NCBI GenBank assembly: GCA_030141605.1
Contig: JAQGDQ010000684.1
Location: forward strand, 49,147 to 113,146
Direction: 5' to 3'
DNA length: 64,000 nucleotides
Source: Tubiluchus corallicola
Lineage: Eukaryota > Priapulida > Priapulimorpha > Priapulimorphida > Tubiluchidae
The translations under genes were made by a program, and so were the position numbers. Under the pieces are notes generated by a model. It saw only the letters and a list, made by a program, of their open reading frames with translations, was not told where the DNA came from and did no database searches. This document shows, one piece after another, positions 47,080 through 58,822 of this stretch; position 1 is the first letter of the stretch; the number at the start of each line of letters is the position of its first letter.

Positions 47080-47260
47080 CTTGCGCTTCGAATACACTCG
47101 AAAAATATGGCGAATGTCGCGTATGCGCCTTGCTACACAAATATTTCAAACGCGATCCTTCTTCATTGCAGCTAAACGTGGGAACCATAATTATTGTTTG
47201 CGCCCTCTAGCCGGAAATAAAGAAAGAACCCAGCTAAGGTTTTTATCCGCGACGTGGTTT
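47080..47260 (-). other. Probable 5' UTR exon and promoter of the NFRKB-like gene
   Basis: A donor-like GCGCAAG/GTAAAA sits at 47079-47080 on the minus strand. The 180 bases upstream are richer in CpG than their surroundings and hold TTTCCGGCTAGAGGGCGC, an ETS-like TTCCGG core. No in-frame start leads into exon 1, so the exon would be non-coding. The transcription start is not defined. Confidence 0.4.
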
Positions 47261-47361
47261 CTTGCCATTCATAGTTCGGATGGTTTGAAGGATAATGGAC
47301 CATTAATGGTTTGAACGTAGATTGACAATAATTTTAAAAATGTGAGCATTGACAAAAGGTA

Positions 47362-47575
47362 ATGTAATTGAATTGAATTGAATTGATCTTAGCTGAGATC
47401 ACAGAATTGATCAGCTAGAGAAATGCTTTCAACAGAGCGTTTTTTGCAAAGTTTTCAGAGTAGTAGAAAAACCCATTATTATTATTATTATCATAAAATA
47501 ATAATAATAATAATAATAATAATATTAATAATAATAATAATAACAACAACAACAATAAGAATAATAATAATCATA
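47362..47575. repeat. (GAATT)n and (AAT)n microsatellites
   Basis: GAATTGAATTGAATTG at about 47368, then (ATT)n/(AAT)n tracts at about 47474-47575. Confidence 0.9.
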
Positions 47576-47931
47576 ACACGTACTCATTTTATGTACATCG
47601 TAAATGTTACGTTTGCACTTCACATTAATATAGTAGCAAGATTGTCAGGAGCACAAATGTAATACTTATATCTGCAACAATTTTCGCACATGTTTCCGGT
47701 TCTAAATTAAACAAATCATCTGTACAGTTATATTTTATTCACACTCTTTCCGTTACTCTGCACCTTGTCATTACATGTTCCCCATAAGGTACTTCATCTT
47801 CGCAACTATCACATAATATCTATGATAATGGTAACCGGAGCCATCATCTCCTTGTTTCAATTTTCTGGTTAAGTGCAAAGATTAATCAAACCCCCTAAAA
47901 TTAATACTGAGCGAATCAGTCACATTAGCAC

Positions 47932-48318
47932 TAGGGGTGAGCATCGAACATTCGAGTTCGAACATTCGAATCGAATTCGAACGAGTTTTTTAGTTCGAAC
48001 TCGATTCGAATCCAAAACTATAGATTCGAATAATTCAGCACTTCAATCACATATGTTCCTGATCACTAAAGCGATTGAAACAACATGCAATTAACATAAT
48101 TTAGTTGTTATTTCTGCGCACAACTTTAAGCAAATTACTAGTCGTTTTATTGCAGAACAAAATCTTGTGATATGCATGATCTTTGTAAGACTTATTTTTA
48201 CTGGTGGTTCGCAAACTAGTTCGAATTCGAAACAGTGAAGTTCGGTTCGATTCGAATTCGAAAGTCACAAATTCGGTTGGATTCGAATTCGCTTTCTGGT
48301 ATAGAATGCTCATCCCTA
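47932..48318. mobile_element. hAT-like MITE rich in TTCGAA words, near-perfect target duplication
   Basis: 387 bp. Ends TAGGGGTGAGCAT and ATGCTCATCCCTA are inverted repeats with one mismatch, flanked by ATTAGCAC (47924-47931) and ACTAGCAC (48319-48326). The interior has many ATTCGAA/TTCGAATTCGAA words. A decayed relative is at 10187-10498. Confidence 0.85.
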
Positions 48319-48496
48319 ACTAGCACTATATGCTTGTTGCTAAGAGATACACACGTTGCAAAATTTTTCATTCTGAGCATTGATCACCTTGCATCACATG
48401 GATATAATCAGAATTAGACATAATATACTGCTACCTTGAGGCGAATTTCTTTCTACTGGTTGTCCATTTATTACTGGTTTTATCGTTTTGAGATCC

Positions 48497-48600
48497 ATTG
48501 GTTATGATCAGTTACTTGTTGCCTTGAAACGAACACAAACGATTGATTTGTCATTGATGGCCAGAACACAAAAACAGATGGCAAAGGTTCTTTCCTTTGC
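48497..48600 (+). promoter_or_regulatory. Upstream repeat block of lectin copy 1
   Basis: Contains TATGATCAGTTACTTGTTGC, a variant of the block found upstream of every lectin copy. Here it occurs about once, against twice at 63-bp spacing before copies 2-5. A promoter role is inferred from position only. Confidence 0.45.
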
Positions 48601-48640
48601 CTACGAGACAATAGTCTTTTAGTATCAAATATTTGCAACC

Positions 48641-48920
48641 ATGATCAGATACTTGGTATGTTTAATAGCCGCAATCGGTTCAGCGACATGTTTCCGATAT
48701 CAGAAGCAAGAAGCGAACAAGGTTATCAGAGAATCTATGTTTGAAACGGCTAATCTCGTCAACGCAGTGAAATGTGCTCACTTGTGTTCAATGAGAGGTT
48801 CAACTTGTGTTGGTTTCAATGTTGGACCAGCAGCTGAGGGCGTTACCTGTGAGCTCAGTGCTTGTGGTGTGGATGACAAAACTCCAACAAGGGTCAACAA
48901 TTTTGACTACTACGAGAGAG
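48641..48920 (+). pseudogene. Lectin copy 1: intact PAN/signal-peptide exon without its own C-type lectin exon
   Basis: Exon 1 is open and complete: MIRYLVCLIAAIGSATC signal peptide, then a PAN/apple-like stretch with Cys45, 49, 56, 70 and 75, ending YYER plus one base at donor G/GTAAAT. The sixth cysteine of the sister copies (Cys32) is Ser here (RESMFET). No C-type lectin exon follows before copy 2. Instead the intron sequence breaks at about 49073 into a fragment of exon 1, and repeat D is inserted at 49378-49732. It could only make a full lectin by splicing to the exon 2 of copy 2 (51416), which is in the right phase. Confidence 0.75.
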
Positions 48921-49072
48921 GTAAATAAACAGTTAATTAACCTTTTATGACGTAATTTTACCTCACTTAATAGTTCCTATACCCTCTTGGAAAGATGGAA
49001 CGTATCACACAAATTTTCACTAGAAAATCTAGATTGTCTCTGATTTGCTTTGGAATCAAATCACTCACAAAG

Positions 49073-49110
49073 ACAAAACTCCAACAATGGTTAACAATTT
49101 TGACTAAACA
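49073..49110 (+). repeat. Displaced fragment of lectin exon 1
   Basis: GACAAAACTCCAACAATGGT plus TAACAATTTTGACTA repeats the 3' end of exon 1 directly after intron sequence shared by all copies (CAAATCACTCACAAAG). This marks a rearrangement junction. Confidence 0.85.
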
Positions 49111-49377
49111 AGCAGTTCACGACAAGACAAACAACATAATTTTATTTATTTAATAAACACACAACTAATTTGTTAATTGATTATTGCAGTAATGCTAGTA
49201 AGTAAGTGATAAGAGTATACGAGTCCAGAAGCTGAAAAGGTTTCACAGTCAGTTTTCTATTAACGCTCCTAATAGCTTCTGCGCTGATACAGAATCTTGG
49301 AAAAGTGCAAAACTTGATTTCGTGAAAGTTCACCAAAAATTCTTGACAAAAATTATCGTTTTTTAGTTCCTCAATCA

Positions 49378-49732
49378 ATTCATTTCACTCTAGCAATACA
49401 TATACAATACATCAACATACAATATTATTGAAACAAAAAGAAACAGTATAGGTAAAAAACGTTGATGAAGTCAAATTAACCAAATAAAAGAGTTGCTGTA
49501 TGACACCTTGAAAGCTTGGCTTGTTAAGGTGGCACAAATGAGTGAATGAAAGAATGGTTAGGGTTAGTAGACATGATGGAATGGAAAAAAATAGTGAGAT
49601 TGGTGATAGGAAGAAGGGAGGGGAGGATGAGTGAATGAAAGAATGGTTAGGGTGAGCAGACATGATGGAGTGGAAAAATAGTAAGATTAGGGATAGGAAG
49701 AAGGAAAAGAGGAGAAGAAACGACCACAGTGT
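49378..49732 (-). mobile_element. Retroelement-like repeat D, copy 2
   Basis: Highly similar to 23009-23306 in the same orientation. It carries an internal tandem duplication of about 70 bp around GAGTGAATGAAAGAATGGTT. No coding capacity. Confidence 0.65.
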
Positions 49733-50230
49733 ATGTTTATACGACCTCTTAAAAAATCACTAGTAATTTATAAACTAAAAACTTCTTCAAGACGCACAAA
49801 AATGTATTTGAAAACATCACTGAGGCAAAGTAAAGAATGTATAGTTCTCAGTTACAAAATGTGACGATTTACCTGTATGTTCTACTAGGACAATTATGTA
49901 GCATAATAGGTAATTTTTGTTACGTAAGCTTGAGCTGTTCCTCTCTCACGAACGTGATGCGTCGTTTTCTGTTTCTTCTTGTGTGTTCGGTCGTTGGGCA
50001 TTTGTCATTAAAGGTGACGAGCATTTGGGGCATAAAGGAGCTTTTGTATATTATGGCAGAGTAATCGCCACACATCGATTTTTCTGTTCAGAGAGAATAT
50101 GAATGATTGTTATAGTACTTAACTCAGCACAATACAGTCTGAGTGCTAATAAAAGGTTATAATCTGTCAATAATAATGGCAGCGACATTACTGGTTGTCC
50201 ATTTATTACTGGTTTTATCATTTTGACATC

Positions 50231-50345
50231 CATTGCTTACTATGATCAGTGACTTGTTGCCTGGAAACTAACGCAAAACATCGTTTTGACATTCATAGGT
50301 TACTATGATCAGTGACTTGTTGACTGGAAACTAATACAAAAGATT
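50231..50345 (+). promoter_or_regulatory. Upstream repeat block of lectin copy 2
   Basis: Two 63-bp-spaced copies of TACTATGATCAGTGACTTGT plus TG(C/A)CTGGAAACTAA, about 160-280 bp before the ATG. The same block precedes copies 3, 4 and 5. Confidence 0.5.
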
Positions 50346-50510
50346 GGTTTGTCATTGATAGCCGGAAGGGAAAGACAGACGATAAAGGTACTTTCGTTTG
50401 CCAAAGGCCTTTCCAGCGTTCACCCAGTATCGCTACTCATGCTGCTTGAGCAATTCAATTTTAATCTCAACAAAAGAGTAGGACATACCAAACTAAGAAT
50501 ATTTGCAACC

Positions 50511-51816
50511 ATGATCAGGTACTTGGTGTGTTTAATAACCGCAACAGGTTCAGAGACATGTTTTCGATATCAGAAGCAAAAAGCGAACAAGGTTATCAGA
50601 GAATGTATGTTTGAAACGGCTAATCTCGTCAGTGAAGTGAAATGTGCTCACTTGTGTTCAATGAGAGGTTCAACTTGTGTTGGTTTCAATGTTGGACCAG
50701 CAGGTGATGGTGTTACCTGTGAGCTCAGTGCTTGTGGTATGGATGAAAAACTCCAACAACAGTCAACAATTTTGACTACTACGAGAGAGGTAAATAAACA
50801 GTTAATTAACCTTTTATGACGTAATTTTGCCTCGCTAAATAGTTCTTATACCATCTTGGAAAGATGGAACGTATCGCACAAATTTTCACTAGAAAATCTA
50901 AATTTTCTCTGATTTGCTTTGGAATCAAATCACTCACAAAGAAATATATGACTCAATTAACACGTTGCCTAAACACTTGCCTAGCAAGTAGATTTAAAAT
51001 GATCCAAAATGATTTCTTTTTGTAGTTGACAGCGGAATGGTGGTGACAATAAAACTTGCAAGTGCAATAAAATCCACAATGATATTACAATGATAATGGT
51101 AATGATAAAGACAATAACCATTACAATGACAATAAAGGTAGTGACAATAGCAAGGGTAACAACAGTCACACTGAACATGACACTGACGTGATGATGACAT
51201 AGATGATGACGACAATGATATAAAAATGACGATGCGACGACGACGATGACGATGATGACGACGATGACGATGACGACGATGATGATGATGATGATGACAA
51301 CAATGACGACGATGATGACGATGAAGATGATGAAAACACGGCATAGTTAATGATATTTGTCAACTGTGATATTAGTACACTGATCGATCATTGTCATTTT
51401 CTCTTCTCTTTGCAGTTAACATTGGAAGATGCCCGGAGGAGTTTGAAGAATTTGGAGGAGCCTGCTACTTCTTTAGTTCTGATAAGGCGACTAACTGGGA
51501 CACGGCACGTGAAGAGTGCATTAGCAAAGGGGCAGATCTTGTAAGCGTTGAGTCACTGGCAGAATTCACATACTTGAATGGCACGATTACAGATCTTGGT
51601 GTTTCCTTCTGGACGAGTGGAAGCGATGAATCTGAAGAAGGAACGTGGGTTTGGGAGGCCACAGGAAGATTGGCTAATGAGTTCATCCCCATTGCATGGA
51701 ATCAGGGTCAACCGAACAACACTAACCTTGAAAACTACATGTTATTTCTACCAGGTGGATATGACGATGTCCTATATCAAAAAAATAGACGTTTCATTTG
51801 TGAGACAACACTGTAA
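50511..51816 (+). pseudogene. Lectin copy 2: frameshift at the end of exon 1, exon 2 intact
   Basis: Exon 1 is 50511-50789 and exon 2 51416-51816. Exon 1 is 279 nt instead of 280: one A is missing in the GATGAAAAAACT run (here GATGAAAAACT, about 50745), so the frame is lost 13-14 codons before the donor. Exon 2 is fully open: Cys pair of the long-form type (GRCPEEFEEFGGACYFF), then AREEC, WVWEATGRL, the tripeptide QPN, and FICETTL-stop. The intron carries a (GAY)n tract. A sequencing or assembly error in the homopolymer is possible. Confidence 0.8.
51200..51335. repeat. (GAC/GAT)n tract in the lectin intron, copy 2
   Basis: Irregular GATGACGAC repeats. Related tracts at about 53985-54100 (copy 3) and 56775-56905 (copy 4). 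Nearly absent in copy 5. Confidence 0.92.
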
Positions 51817-53009
51817 AGCGATCTAAGCACATTTACTGCTTGTATTCGTTTTTCATGGGGTGTAATTTAGTCTTACGTGTGCTACATAGTATTCTTGCAA
51901 GGCAAAATGACTTGCAATATAACACTAACATGACAAAAATTACACCAACTTTCACTCATGTAATAATTGTCATAAGTGTAATAAGGGGTCATGTTTTAAG
52001 AATCAAATATGAAATTTTAAATTTATTTTCAACAAAAACATCACGAGACTCATAATATATGCATCTTATATATGCAAATATAAATTTTAGTATATCTTAG
52101 AATAATAATTGAAGGCGACTGGGCCAAAAGTTAATTAATCACTGAATGAATATCAGAAAGTGTTTGGTTCTTCAAAGCGTTTGGTGCCTTCTGGCTGGTA
52201 CTTGTAATTGTAACATCCATTTAGCTGTGCATTTTAAGAGCTAATTAAATCAATTAAAACTGATTTATTTTAAATTTTTGTCTTGTCATTATACACCAGC
52301 CACGCATAGCCTGACCAAACATTTGATTAGGTTTAGTTTATTTGTCTCATTGTGTATACATAACTTAACCATATACAATTCACTATAATTATTGTTGAGA
52401 AGGTGTGGCGAATGACTTCATGATAAGTTGCCTTTTCTAGACAAGGTAGCTAGTGTATTTATCTGCTGCAGAGCCCTCTAAGGTAAACTATAATAATGAT
52501 GCACAAGGCACATACACTTATTACACTTATGTACTAAGTACAAGGTACTTTTTTACTAAGTAAGTAAGAAGACATGAGTGTGCTAAGTGTCTACATTCAT
52601 GTCTACACTTTTCACACTAGACCTTCACGTTTTGCATGCTTTGTCGTTCATGTTTGGCTGACTCAAGTAGCTGCTGAGGCTGAGTTAGGTGCCTGCTTAG
52701 GCTGACTTAGGTGTCTGCTTATGAGACCTCTGGTATTTCATCACCCTGTTCTTAGTTTCATTTACTACTCGGTGTTTTTGTAAATTTCTTTATTATGCAA
52801 GAAAAAGGGGCAAATAAATTTATTAAATTGAATTGAATTTAAATGAAATGAATTGAATTGAATTGAACTGCAAATGATTACAAGATCGTGTGTTTGTTTA
52901 GACTGTTTATATGTACTAAATTACAGTTGATTTTATTTACTACGGCTTTTGTTTATAAATTTTCTGGCCACTGCCTTTTGGCAGCAGAACAAAACATCGA
53001 TTTAATATC
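51817..53009. other. Spacer of the lectin repeat unit (copy 2 to copy 3)
   Basis: 3' UTR and intergenic part of the 2.77-kb duplicated unit, repeated at 54577-55787 and 57381-58564 and in part at 60043-60710. It has AAATAAATTTATTAAATTGA with (GAATT)n just before the next unit and short GCTGACTTAGGTG(C/T)CTGCTTAG repeats. No gene seen. Confidence 0.7.
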
Positions 53010-53145
53010 CATTAGTTACTATGATCAGTGACTTGTTGGCTGGAAATGAACATAAAAGATTGATTTGATATCAATTAGTTACTATGATCAGTGATATGTT
53101 GCTTGGAAACTAACACAAAAAATTGTTATGTCATTGATAGCCGGA
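53010..53145 (+). promoter_or_regulatory. Upstream repeat block of lectin copy 3
   Basis: TTACTATGATCAGTGA occurs twice, 63 bp apart (about 53016 and 53079). Confidence 0.5.
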
Positions 53146-53270
53146 ACTCAAAGACAGACGACAAAGGTTCACCCTGCGTTCACCCAGTATCGCTACTCAT
53201 GCTGCTTGAGTAATTCAATTTTAATCTCAACAAAAGAGTAGGACATACCAAACCAAGAATATTTGCAACC

Positions 53271-53995
53271 ATGATCAGGTACTTGGTATGTTTAATAGCT
53301 GCAATAGGTTCAGTGACATGTTTTCGATATTAGAAGCAAGAAGCGAACAAGGTTATCAGAGAATGCATGTTTGAAACGGCTAATCTCGTTAACGATGTGA
53401 AATGTGCTCACTTGTGTTCAATGAGAGGTTCAACTTGTGTTGGTTTCAATGTTGGACCAGCAGCTGAGGGCGTTACCTGTGAGCTCAGTGCTTGTGGTGT
53501 GGATGACAAAACTCCAACAATGGTCAACAATTTTGACTACTACGAGAGAGGTAAATAAACAGTTAATTAACCTTTTATGGCGTAATTTTGCCTCGCTAAA
53601 TAGTTCTTATACCATCTTGGAAAGATGGAACGTATCACACAAATTTTCACTAGAAAATCTAAATTTCCTCTGATTTGCTTTGGAATCAAATCACTCACAA
53701 AGAAAAATATGACTCAATTAACACGTTGCCTAAACACTTGCCTAGCAAGTAGATTTAAAATGATCCAAAATGATTTCTTTTTGTAGTTGACAGCGGAATG
53801 GTGGTGACAATAAAACTTGCAAGTGCAATAAAACCACAATGATATTACAATGACCGTGGAAATGATAAAGACAATAACCATGACAATGACAATAAAGGTA
53901 GTGACAATTGCAAGGGTAACAACAGTCACACTGAACATGACACTAACGTGATGATGACATAGATGATGACGACAATGATATAAAAATGACGATGA

Positions 53996-54027
<32 letters not shown>

Positions 54028-54576
54028 TGACGACGACGACGACGATGATGATGATGACAACGATGACGACGATGATGACGATGAAGATGATGAAAACACG
54101 GCATAGTTAATGATATTTGTCAACTGTGATATTAGTACACTGATCGATCATTGTCATTTTCTCTTCTCTTTGCAGTTAACATTGGAAGATGCCTAGAGGA
54201 GTTTGAAGAATTTGGAGGAGCCTGCTACTTCTTTAGTTCTGATAAGGCGACTAACTGGGACACGGCACGTGAAGCGTGCATTAGCAAAGGGGCAGAGCTT
54301 GTAAGCATTGAGTCACTGGCAGAATTCACATACTTGAATGGCACGATTACAGATCTTGGTGTTTCCTTCTGGACGAGTGGAAGCGATGAATCTGAAGAAG
54401 GAACGTGGGTTTGGGAAGCCACAGGAAGATTGGCTAATGAGTTCATCCCCATTGCATGGAATCAGGGTCAACCGAACAACACTAACCTGGAGAACTACAT
54501 GTTATTTCTACCAGGTGGATATGACGATGTCCTATATCAAAAAAATAGACATTTCATTTGTGAGACAACACTGTAA
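53271..54576 (+). pseudogene. Lectin copy 3: stop codon after the signal peptide, exon 2 intact
   Basis: Exon 1 53271-53550, exon 2 54176-54576. Codon 21 is TAG (53331-53333) where copy 1 has CAG, so translation would stop just after the signal peptide. The rest of exon 1 and all of exon 2 are open. A downstream ATG at 53367 could start a protein without a signal peptide. The C-type lectin exon carries QPN and is nearly identical to that of copy 2. Confidence 0.82.
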
Positions 54577-55787
54577 AGCGATCTAAGCACATTTACTACG
54601 TGTATTTGTTTTTCATGGGGTGTAATTTAGTCTTAGTGTGTTACGTAGTATTCTTGCAAGGCAAAATGACTTGCAATATAACCCTAACATGACAAAAATT
54701 ATGTCAACTTTCACTCATGTAATAATTGTCATAAGTGTAATAAGGGGTCATGTTTTAAGAATCAAATATGAAATTCTAAATTTATTTTCATCAAAAACAT
54801 CACGAGACTCATAATATATGCATCTTATATATGCAAATATAAATTTTAGTATATCTTAGAATAATAATTGAAGGCGACTGGGCCAAAAGTTAATTACTCA
54901 CTGAATGAATATCAGAAAGTGTTTGGTTCTTCAAAGCGTTTGGTGCCTTCTGGCTGGTACTTGTAATTGTAACATCCATTTAGCTATGCATTTTAAGAGC
55001 TAATTAAATCAATTAAAACTGATTTATTTTAAATTTTTGTCTTGTCATTATACATCAGCCACGCATAGCCTGACCAAACATTTGATTAGGTTTAGTTTAT
55101 TTGTCTCATTCTGTATACATAACTTAACCATATACAATTCACTATAATTATTGTTGAGAAGGTGTGGCGAATGACTTCATGATAAGTTGCCTTTTCTAGA
55201 CAAGGTAGCTAGTGTATTTATCTGCTGCAGAGCCCTCTAAGGTAAACTATAATAATAATGCACAAGGCACATACACTTATTACACTTATGTACTAAGTAC
55301 AAGGTACTTTTTTACTAAGTAAGTAAGAAGACATGAGTGTGCTAAGTGTCTACATTCATGTCTACACTTTTCACACTAGACCTTCACGTTTTGCATGCTT
55401 TATCGTTCATATTTGGCTGACTCAAGTAGCTGCTGAGGCTGAGTTAGGTGGCTGCTTAGGCTGACTTAGGTGCCTGCTTAGGCTGACTTAGGTGTCTACT
55501 TATGAGACCTCTGGTATTTCATCACCCTGTTCTTAGTTTCATTTACTACTCGGTGTTTTTGTAAATTTCTTTATTATGCAAGAAAAAGGGGCAAATAAAT
55601 TTATTAAATTGAATTGAATTTAAATGAAATGAATTTAATTGGACTGCAAATGATTACAAGATCGTGTGTTTGTTTAGACTGTTTATATGTACTAAATTAC
55701 AGTTGATTTTATTTACTACGGCTTTTGTTTACAAATTTTCTGGCCACTGCCTTTTGGCAGCAGAACAAAACATCGATTTAATATCCA

Positions 55788-55920
55788 TTAGTTACTATGA
55801 TCAGTGACTTGTTGGCTGGAAATGAACATAAAAGATTGATTTGATATCAATTAGTTACTATGATCAGTGATATGTTGCTTGGAAACTAACACAAAAAATT
55901 GTTATGTCATTGATAGCCGG
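55788..55920 (+). promoter_or_regulatory. Upstream repeat block of lectin copy 4
   Basis: Two TTACTATGATCAGTGA motifs 63 bp apart, as in copies 3 and 5. Confidence 0.5.
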
Positions 55921-56046
55921 AACTCAAAGACAGACGACAAAGGTTCACCCTGCGTTCACCCAGTATCGCTACTCATGCTGCTTGAGTAATTCAATTTTAA
56001 TCTCAACAAAAGAGTAGGACATACCAAACCAAGAATATTTGCAACC

Positions 56047-57380
56047 ATGATCAGGTACTTGGTATGTTTAATAACCGCAATAGGTTCAGTGACATGTTTT
56101 CGATATTAGAAGCAAGAAGCGAACAAGGCTATCAGAGAATGCATGTTTGAAACGGCTAATCTCGTTAACGATGTGAAATGTGCTCACTTGTGTTCAATGA
56201 GAGGTTCAGCTTGTGTTGGTTTCAATGTTGGACCAGCAGCTGAGGGCGTTACCTGTGAGCTCAGTGCTTGTGGTGTGGATGACAAAACTCCAACAATGGT
56301 CAACAATTTTGACTACTACGAGAGAGGTAAATAAACAGTTAATTAACCTTTTATGGCGTAATTTTGCCTCGCTAAATAGTTCTTATCCATCTTGGAAAGA
56401 TGGAACGTATCACACAAATTTTCACTAGAAAATCTAAATTTTCTCTGATTTGCTTTGGAATCAAATCACTCACAAAGAAATATATGACTCAATTAACACG
56501 TTGCCTAAACACTTGCCTAGCAAGTAGATTTAAAATGATCCAAAATGATTTCTTTTTGTAGTTGACAGCGGAATGGTGGTGACAATAAAACTTGCAAGTG
56601 CAATAAAACCACAATGATATTACAATGACCGTGGAAATGATAATGGTAATGATAAAGACAATAACCATGACAATGACAATAAAGGTAGTGACAATAGCAA
56701 GGGTAACAACAGTCACACTGAACATGACACTGACGTGATGATGACATAGATGATGACGACAATGATATAAAAATGACGATGCGATGACGACGATGATGAT
56801 GATACGACGACGACGATGACGATGATGACGACGATGACGGTGACGACGACGATGATGATGATGATGACAACAATGACGACGATGATGACGATGAAGATGA
56901 TGAAAACACGGCATAGTTAATGATATTTGTCAACTGTGATATTAGTACACTGATCGATCATTTTCTCTTCTCTTTGCAGTTAACATTGGAAGATGCCCGG
57001 AGAAGTTTGAAGAATTTGGAGAAGCCTGCTACTTCTTTAGTTCTGATAAGGCGACTAACTGGGACACGGCACGTGAAGAGTGCATTAGCAAAGGGGCAGA
57101 TCTTGTAAGCATTGAGTCACAGGCAGAATTCACATACTTGAATGACAGGATTACAGATCTTGGTGGTTGGTTCTGGACGAGTGGAAACGATGTATCTGAA
57201 AAAGGAACATGGGTTTGGGAAGCCACAGGAAGATTAGCTAATGAGTTCAACCCCATTGCATGGAGGCCGGGTCAACCGGACAACACTAATCTGGAGAACT
57301 ACATGTTATTTCTACCAGGTGGATATCACGATGTCCCAAGTACTCAAAATAGACACTTTATTTGTGAGACAACACTGTAA
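56047..57380 (+). pseudogene. Lectin copy 4: same stop codon as copy 3, exon 2 intact with QPD
   Basis: Exon 1 56047-56326, exon 2 56980-57380. TAG at codon 21 (56107-56109) is shared with copy 3. Exon 2 is open and belongs to a second subtype with copy 5: GGWFWTSGNDVSEKGTWVWE, QPD instead of QPN, YHDVPSTQNRHFICE. Exon 1 is closest to copy 3 and exon 2 to copy 5, so the copy looks mosaic. Confidence 0.82.
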
Positions 57381-58564
57381 AGCGATCTAAGCACATTTAC
57401 TGCGTGTATTCGTTTTTCATGGGGTGCAATTTAGTCTTAGTGTGTTACATAGTATTCTTGCAAGGCAAAATGACTTGCAATATAACCCTAACATGACAAA
57501 AAATATGTCAACTTTCACTCATGTAATAATTGTCATAAGTGTAATAAGGTGTCATGTTTTAAGAATCAAATATGAAATTCTAAATTTATTTTCAACAAAA
57601 ACATCACGAGACTCATAATATATGCATCTTATATATGCAAATATAAATTTTAGTATATCTTAGAATAATAATTGAAGGCGACTGGGCCAAAAGTTAATTA
57701 CTCACTGAATGAATATCAGAAAGTGTTTGGTTCTTCAAAGCGTTTGGTGCCTTCTGGCTGGTACTTGTAATTGTAACATCCATTTAGCTATGCATTTTAA
57801 GAGCTAATTAAATCAATTAAAACTGATTTATTTCAAATTTTTGTCTTGTCATTATACACCAGCCACGCATAGCCTGACCAAACATTTGATTAGGTTTAGT
57901 TTATTTGTCTCATTGTGTATACATAACTTAACCATATACAATTCACCATAATTATTGTTGAGAAGGTGTGGCGAATGACTTCATGATAAGTTGCCTTTTC
58001 TAGACAAGGTAGCTAGTGTATTTATCTGCTGCAGAGCCCTCTAAGGTAAACTATAATAATGATGCACAAGGCACATACACTTATTACACTTATGTACTAA
58101 GTACAAGGTACTTTTTTACTAAGTAAGTAAGAAGACATGAGTGTGCTAAGTGTCTACATTCATGTCTACACTTTTCACACTAGACCTTCACGTTTTGCAT
58201 GCTTTGTCGTTCATGTTTGGCTGACTCAAGTAGCTGCTGAGGCTGAGTTAGGTGGCTGCTTAGGCTGACTTAGGTGTCTGCTTATGAGACCTCTGGTATT
58301 TCATCACCCTGTCCTTAGTTTCATTTTCTACTCGGTGTTTTTGTAAATTTCTTTATTATGCAAGAAAAAGGGGCAAATAAATTTATTGAATTGAATTTAA
58401 ATGAATTGAATTGAATTGAACTGCAAATGATTTCAAGATCGTGTGTTTGTTTAGACTATTTATATGTAATAAATTACAGTTGATTTTATTTAATACGGCT
58501 TTTGTTTACAACTTCTCTGGCCACTGCCTTTTGGCAGCAGAACAAAACATCGATTTAATATCCA

Positions 58565-58690
58565 TTAGTTACTATGATCAGTGACTTGTTGGCTGGAAAT
58601 GGACATAAAAGATTGATTTGATATCAATTAGTTACTATGATCAGTGATATGTTGCTTGGAAACTAACACAATAGATTGATTTGCATTGAT
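58565..58690 (+). promoter_or_regulatory. Upstream repeat block of lectin copy 5
   Basis: Two TTACTATGATCAGTGA motifs 63 bp apart. This is the copy with an intact coding sequence. Confidence 0.5.
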
Positions 58691-58822
58691 AGCCGGAACA
58701 CAAAAACAGACGACAAAGGTTCACCCTGCGTTCACCCAGTATCGCTACCCATGCTGCTTGAGTAATTCAATTTTAATCTCAACAAAAGAGTAGGACATAC
58801 CAAACTAAGAATATTTGCAACC

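Noticed and set aside
50981-51363. His- or Ser-rich minus-strand frames in lectin introns
   Set aside because: They come from the (GAC/GAT)n tracts and recur in each copy for that reason.
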